A stretch of 36,955 nt of DNA from contig NZ_PPCG01000070.1 in NCBI RefSeq assembly GCF_002913745.1, positions 1 through 36,955 of the forward strand, written 5' to 3'. Made by a program: the position numbers and the translations under genes. Positions 32,695 through 36,955 of the stretch are shown here, one piece after another; the first letter of the stretch is position 1, and the number at the start of each line of letters is the position of its first letter. The stretch comes from Campylobacter concisus (GTDB lineage: Bacteria; Campylobacterota; Campylobacteria; Campylobacterales; Campylobacteraceae). Under the pieces are notes generated by a model. It was not told the DNA's origin, did no database searches, and was given only the letters and a program-made list of their open reading frames with translations.

Positions 32695-33285
32695 TTATTT
32701 AAAACTTTTCTCCAAAATTTTATCGACAAGTCCGTATTCTTTAGCTTCAGCTGAGCTCATAAAGAAGTCGCGCTCAGTATCTTTTACGATCTTGCTTAGC
32801 TTTTGGCCTGTATTTTTTGCCAAAATTCCATTTAAAATTTCTTTCAAACGTAAAATTTCACGAGCTTGTATCTCGATATCAGTCGCTTGTCCTCTAGCAC
32901 CGCCAAGTGGTTGGTGTATCATGATACGAGAATTTGGCAGTGCATATCTTTTGCCAGGTGTGCCGCAGCTTAGCAAAAATGCACCCATACTTGCGGCCTG
33001 ACCGATGCAGATAGTGCAAACATCAGGCTTTATGTAGTTCATCGTGTCATAGATGCTAAAGCCACTTGTTATCACGCCGCCTGGTGAGTTTATATAAAGG
33101 TAGATATCTTTGTCTGGATCCTCAGCCTCTAAAAATAGCAGCTGAGCGACGATAGAAGCAGCCATGCCGTCCTCTATCTCGCCACTTAGCATAACGATCC
33201 TGTCTTTTAAAAGACGGGAGTATATATCATAGCTTCGCTCACCTCTACTAGTTCTTTCAACTACGACAGGAACGTAATAGCTCAT
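32695..33285 (-). CDS. clpP: ATP-dependent Clp protease proteolytic subunit
   Basis: Serine protease that forms the tetradecameric chamber fed by ClpA or ClpX. 196 residues, standard length. The catalytic Ser is in [13 protein letters not shown] near residue 99, the catalytic His in [20 protein letters not shown] near 124, and the Asp in [20 protein letters not shown] near 173. The Gly-rich [20 protein letters not shown] forms the substrate groove. A short propeptide ([20 protein letters not shown]) is visible. The ATG shares a base with the tig stop (TAATG), so the two are coupled. Confidence 0.98.
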   Translation of the reverse strand: MSYYVPVVVERTSRGERSYDIYSRLLKDRIVMLSGEIEDGMAASIVAQLLFLEAEDPDKDIYLYINSPGGVITSGFSIYDTMNYIKPDVCTICIGQAASMGAFLLSCGTPGKRYALPNSRIMIHQPLGGARGQATDIEIQAREILRLKEILNGILAKNTGQKLSKIVKDTERDFFMSSAEAKEYGLVDKILEKSFK

Positions 33286-34616
33286 TACTCAGCCTTCTCT
33301 TTTTTGCTTGCTTTTTTCTCGTCTTTTTCTTTGTTGAAAAGCTCGCTAAATAGCTTCTCTTCGATCATCGACATCTTTATAGCTGGGAGCATGCCTTGGT
33401 TGCGGTACATCTCAAGGTGTGCTTTTGGATCTTGACCGCTTCTATATGCCTCAAAATAGATCGCTTGAACTACCTCTTGGTCGCTCACTTTCACGCCTTT
33501 TACGCGAGCTAGCTCATCAATGATGAAAGTTAGGCGAACGCTATTTTCAGCGTCTTTTCTATATTCGTCACGTTTTTTGGCTAGAGCGTCTTTGTCTTCT
33601 CTAAATTTCTTCATATCGTCTGGAGTAAATGAGCTCCATGCGTTTCTAAACTGCATATCGATCTCTTGCTCGACGATATTTTTTGGCACGTCAAATTTAA
33701 ATTTCTCAACCGCAGCTTCAGCAAATTTTGGTTTTAGCTCTTCGTTTATAAGTTTATAAATTTTCTCTTGGCGAATTTGCTCTTTTATGCGCTCTTCAAG
33801 TAGCTCTTCTGTTGGGTTTTCCTCATTTGGAAGGATAGTTTTTAGCATCTCTTCGTCTAGTTTTTCAGGGATCTTTCTCTCTTGAATTTCATGAAGTTTG
33901 ACTTTAAAAACAGCGTCTTTGCCAGCTAAATGTGCAGCGCCATAGTTTTCTGGGAATTTAACCTCGATATCTTTTTCGCCACCAGCTTTTATGCCTACCA
34001 TGCCATCTTCAAAGCCTGGGATAAATTGATTTGAGCCGATCTCAAGCACGTAGTTTTCAGCCTTGCCACCTTCAAATGCAACACCATCAACAAAGCCTTC
34101 AAAGTCAAATTTAGCAAAATCGCCAACTTTTAGACCTCTTTTGCTCTCTACTTTTTCAAGTGGAGCTATCATTTTTAGAAGTTCAGCTTTTTTCTCATCG
34201 ATATCTTTTTTCAAAACGCGTGGGTTTGAAAACTCAGGTATCAAGCTCTCATAGCCGCTCACATCGACGCTTGGTTTAAATGAAACAGTTAGCTCAACGT
34301 CGATCTTGTCATCTTTTCTATCAAATTTTGAAACGATAGGCTCGCCGATAAGGTCGTCATTTTTCTTGCCTGCTTTTTTGATAGCCTCTTCGACTACATC
34401 TCTTAAGACATCTTGCTCAGCGTCGTTTGTTAGCTCTTTCTCGTAGCGTTTTAGCACGACAGCGACTGGCACATGGCCTTGCCTAAAGCCATCTACTTTC
34501 ATAGTTTTTGCTGCTTTTTTTGCTAGTTTTTCTACGCTAGACTTTATAGCATCTGCACTTACAGTCGTGCTTGCTAGGGTATTTACGCTATCTAGAGCTT
34601 TGGTTTTGATTTCCAT
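33285..34616 (-). CDS. tig: Trigger factor
   Basis: Ribosome-associated chaperone and prolyl isomerase, 443 residues. The ribosome-binding N-domain has [20 protein letters not shown] near residue 40, the GFRxxxxP signature. The FKBP domain near 160-245 contains [20 protein letters not shown] and [20 protein letters not shown]. The long helical C-domain ends in a Lys/Glu-rich tail. A TATATT -10 box lies upstream. It is the first gene of the run tig-clpP-GGDEF-def-yifB-nnrD-purN-terC, all on the minus strand with overlaps or gaps of a few bases. Confidence 0.97.
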   Translation of the reverse strand: MEIKTKALDSVNTLASTTVSADAIKSSVEKLAKKAAKTMKVDGFRQGHVPVAVVLKRYEKELTNDAEQDVLRDVVEEAIKKAGKKNDDLIGEPIVSKFDRKDDKIDVELTVSFKPSVDVSGYESLIPEFSNPRVLKKDIDEKKAELLKMIAPLEKVESKRGLKVGDFAKFDFEGFVDGVAFEGGKAENYVLEIGSNQFIPGFEDGMVGIKAGGEKDIEVKFPENYGAAHLAGKDAVFKVKLHEIQERKIPEKLDEEMLKTILPNEENPTEELLEERIKEQIRQEKIYKLINEELKPKFAEAAVEKFKFDVPKNIVEQEIDMQFRNAWSSFTPDDMKKFREDKDALAKKRDEYRKDAENSVRLTFIIDELARVKGVKVSDQEVVQAIYFEAYRSGQDPKAHLEMYRNQGMLPAIKMSMIEEKLFSELFNKEKDEKKASKKEKAE

Positions 34617-34650
34617 CGAATTCCTTTATGAATACAAATTTTTAGCCCAA

Positions 34651-34656
34651 AATATA
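34651..34656 (-). promoter_or_regulatory. -10 box of the tig operon
   Basis: On the minus strand this reads TGCTATATTTTGGGC, with TATATT about 35 bases before the tig ATG. It probably drives the whole run down to the terC-family gene. Confidence 0.55.
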
Positions 34657-34753
34657 GCAGAATTTTCCTTATTTCATTGTAAATTTGTAAATTTTTATAG
34701 ATATAAAAGGCGTTTTAACGTAGAATTTGGCGATAAAATTATGGAGAAAATTT

Positions 34754-35326
34754 ATGCAAGAGAGTTTTGAAAATTCAGTTAAAAATATGCTAACTATCAT
34801 CGGCGAAGATCCAAACAGAGAGGGGCTTATTAAAACCCCAGAGCGCGTTTATAAGGCTTTTAAATTTCTAACTAGCGGATACGATCAGGACCCAAAAGAA
34901 GTCCTTGGTGACGCGCTATTTACCAGCTCAAACAACGAAATGGTTTTAATGCGAAACATCGAGTTTTACAGCCTTTGTGAGCACCATTTGCTGCCTATTA
35001 TCGGCCGCGTGCATGTGGCGTACATCCCAAATGGCAAGGTCGTTGGCCTTAGTAAAATTCCACGCATGGTAAATATCTATGCCAGACGCTTGCAAATTCA
35101 AGAGCAGATGACCGAGCAGATCGCAAAGGCGCTTGAGGACGTTATCGCTCCAAAAGGCGTTGGAGTAGTCGTTGAGGCAAGGCACATGTGCGTTGAGATG
35201 AGGGGAGTTGAGAAGATAAACTCGACTACCACGACCTCTGCGCTTAGAGGCTGCTTTATCAAAAACGCAGACACAAGACGAGAGTTTTTTTCGCTGATAA
35301 ATTCGCCTAGGGAAACGCATTTTTGA
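34754..35326 (+). CDS. folE: GTP cyclohydrolase I
   Basis: First enzyme of folate synthesis: GTP to dihydroneopterin triphosphate. From ATG at 34754 it is 190 residues, as in C. jejuni. It begins [20 protein letters not shown]. Zinc and active-site motifs are [20 protein letters not shown] near residue 72 (Cys and His ligands), [20 protein letters not shown], and [20 protein letters not shown] near 145 with the second zinc Cys. The chosen ATG has GGAGAAAATTT before it. Upstream starts would add unconserved residues. The stop overlaps the TTG start of fliI. Confidence 0.97.
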   Translation: MQESFENSVKNMLTIIGEDPNREGLIKTPERVYKAFKFLTSGYDQDPKEVLGDALFTSSNNEMVLMRNIEFYSLCEHHLLPIIGRVHVAYIPNGKVVGLSKIPRMVNIYARRLQIQEQMTEQIAKALEDVIAPKGVGVVVEARHMCVEMRGVEKINSTTTTSALRGCFIKNADTRREFFSLINSPRETHF

Positions 35327-36630
35327 GTTTAGAGCGCATAAATTCAAGGCTTAAAGAGGGCGTGAAGCTCTCAAATACCTTCGGTGTCATCACAAAGATC
35401 ACGGCTACTACGATAGAGATCACCGGACTTCGCCCAAGTATCGGTGACATCGTGCGCATAGTCGCAAAAGACAAGAGCAAAAACGGCCTTGGCATGGTCA
35501 CGCAGATAAAGACAGATGGCGCTTATATCAGCCCATTTGGCTTTGTCGAGGGTTTTAGGATAGGCGACTTTGTCTATGAGAGCGATCAGGGTATGAGCAT
35601 ACCTGTGGGGCCAAATTTACTTGGTCGCGTGGTCGATCCATTTATGAAGCCCGTTGACGGCAAAGGGGCGATCGATACGACTGAATATATGCCGATCATG
35701 AGAGCGCCGATAGATGCGATGAAAAGGGGTCTTATAAACGAGCCTTTTAGCGTTGGGATAAAGACGATAGATGGGCTGCTTACCTGCGGCAAAGGGCAAA
35801 AGCTGGGAATTTTCGCAGGTTCAGGCGTTGGCAAATCAACCCTCATGGGTATGATCGTAAAAAATACGCTAGCTCCAATAAAAGTAGTCGCGCTAATAGG
35901 CGAGCGTGGCCGTGAGGTGCCTGAATTTATTGAAAAAAACCTAGGCGGCGACCTAGAGGGCACCGTCATCATCGTAGCGACAAGTGATGATAGCTCGCTC
36001 ATGCGAAAATACGGCGCATTTTGTGCGATGAGCGTGGCTGAATACTTCAAACAACAGGGCAACGACGTGCTTTTCATCATGGATAGTGTGACGCGTTTTG
36101 CGATGGCGCAGCGTGAGATCGGCCTTGCGCTTGGCGAGCCACCGACCTCAAAGGGCTATCCGCCAAGCTCGCTCACACTCTTGCCACAGCTGATGGAGCG
36201 CGCGGGCAAAGAGGAGGGCAAGGGCAGTATCACGGCGTTTTTCACCGTGCTAGTTGAGGGCGATGATATGAGCGACCCGATAGCTGACCAAAGCCGCTCT
36301 ATCCTAGACGGACACATCGTGCTAAGCCGCGAGCTAACGGACTTTGGCATCTACCCACCTATCAATATCCAAAACTCGGCCTCGCGTGTAATGGGCGACG
36401 TGATAGGCAAAGAGCACAAGCTAAATGCGATGAAATTTAAGCGCCTTTACTCGCTTTTAAAAGAAAATGAGGTCTTGCTTCGCATCGGCGCATATCAAAA
36501 GGGTAGCGACAAGGAGCTTGACCTTGCGATATCGAAGAAAGAATTTATGGAGAGCTTCTTAAAACAAAGCTCAGAAGAGGCCTTTGCGCTTGAAGAGGTC
36601 GAAGAGCTGCTTGATAAGATCAATCAGTAA
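35323..36630 (+). CDS. fliI: Flagellum-specific ATP synthase FliI
   Basis: Hexameric ATPase of the flagellar type III export apparatus, related to the F1 beta subunit. 435 residues. Walker A is [17 protein letters not shown] near residue 166, and [20 protein letters not shown] follows. Walker B is [20 protein letters not shown] near 249, then [20 protein letters not shown]. The C-terminus has the helical [20 protein letters not shown]. The start is TTG overlapping the folE stop (TTGA). No other flagellar gene is present. The gene pair folE-fliI is remembered as neighbouring in C. jejuni too. Confidence 0.97.
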   Translation: MSLERINSRLKEGVKLSNTFGVITKITATTIEITGLRPSIGDIVRIVAKDKSKNGLGMVTQIKTDGAYISPFGFVEGFRIGDFVYESDQGMSIPVGPNLLGRVVDPFMKPVDGKGAIDTTEYMPIMRAPIDAMKRGLINEPFSVGIKTIDGLLTCGKGQKLGIFAGSGVGKSTLMGMIVKNTLAPIKVVALIGERGREVPEFIEKNLGGDLEGTVIIVATSDDSSLMRKYGAFCAMSVAEYFKQQGNDVLFIMDSVTRFAMAQREIGLALGEPPTSKGYPPSSLTLLPQLMERAGKEEGKGSITAFFTVLVEGDDMSDPIADQSRSILDGHIVLSRELTDFGIYPPINIQNSASRVMGDVIGKEHKLNAMKFKRLYSLLKENEVLLRIGAYQKGSDKELDLAISKKEFMESFLKQSSEEAFALEEVEELLDKINQ

Positions 36631-36955
36631 ATTCTGTATAAATTTGACTACTAAAATTTCATAGCCTTTTAATTTTATTATTAAAAAGATCGGTAAATTT
36701 TGCATTTTTTGGTGCGAAAGGCGCTGCTGTAAAAAGTATGGTAGAAAATTTGAAATTTATAGGATTTTGTGAGGCTAAATTTCATGAAGTGAGCGGCTTT
36801 TGTGTTAGGAAAAGTGATAAAACGTTATAAAAAAGCACTCACGCCCACGCTTCAAACGGCGGATAAAATTTAAAATTTTTTGGATTTTTGATAAAAAATG
36901 CGGTAGTAAATTTGAAGCGGTGAGCTAAATTTACATTAGGCGGTTATGAGTGCAT
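36631..36955. other. Terminal non-coding stretch
   Basis: A 325-base A/T-rich stretch after fliI with no convincing reading frame, terminator, RNA gene or promoter. It may be the 5' flank of a gene beyond the window edge. Confidence 0.6.

Noticed and set aside
35586-36080. A 164-residue minus-strand reading frame
   Set aside because: It lies wholly inside fliI on the opposite strand. Its Ser/Pro-rich sequence is what codon-biased antisense gives.
36832-36843. AAAGCACTCACG, the exact inverse of CGTGAGTGCTTT at 3087-3098 in the tandem repeats
   Set aside because: The match is only 12 bases and the flanks do not align, so chance is the simpler explanation.

Overview
The window is a gene-dense stretch of an AT-rich epsilonproteobacterial chromosome. 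It is almost certainly from Campylobacter and looks closest to the C. concisus group. The basis is the protein sequences (ThrS, PycA and FolE read like Campylobacter orthologues), the block tig-clpP-def-yifB-nnrD-purN-terC beside folE and fliI (remembered from C. jejuni, with one extra gene here), TATAAT-type -10 boxes without clear -35 boxes, and the very frequent word AAATTT. No rRNA, tRNA, CRISPR array, insertion sequence or prophage gene was recognised.

Layout. 66-2401: thrS-infC. 2402-3840: a 1.4 kb gene-free stretch holding about four degenerate ~200 bp tandem repeats, then the wreck of a SUKH-family (SMI1/KNR4) gene. 3841-5941: gdhA and an intact SUKH gene on the minus strand. 6031-6958: a divergent propeller-like gene split by a frameshift. 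7000-8439: pycA, without pycB. 8556-11692: envelope operon glmM-lspA-TM2/SHOCT-hemJ-exported protein. 11850-13201: rpsT-prfA. 13515-13934: an orphan double-Mop protein. 14274-15839: a Tat-exported flavoprotein reductase without a cytochrome partner. 15869-17275: wHTH gene and dgkA opposite xth. 17272-20723: mntP, a DUF4197 protein, an EamA transporter, a methyltransferase and a thioesterase. 20714-25218: a zinc module (Fur/Zur-type regulator, znuA, a DUF1007-NicO fusion, znuC, znuB). 25199-26923: MATE transporter and VOC protein. 26938-34616: a long minus-strand operon from tig down to a terC-family gene, with a degenerate GGDEF protein between clpP and def. 34754-36630: folE-fliI. 36631-36955: no gene seen.

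How the parts work together. Most of the window is housekeeping: translation (thrS, infC, rpsT, prfA, def), protein quality control (tig, clpP), metabolite repair (nnrD) and envelope synthesis (glmM, lspA). The zinc module is the clearest functional unit. A regulator with two CxxC pairs is divergent from an importer whose upstream region carries repeated TTGCA cores. Its exported and cytoplasmic members carry His- or Cys-rich segments, and a DUF1007-NicO membrane protein is translated between ZnuA and ZnuC. The most unusual non-housekeeping area is 2.5-7.0 kb, where a live SUKH gene, a dead SUKH copy, decayed tandem repeats and a frameshifted gene cluster around gdhA. This looks like a locus that has duplicated and decayed. 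Family names and C. jejuni synteny come from recognition and memory, not from searches.
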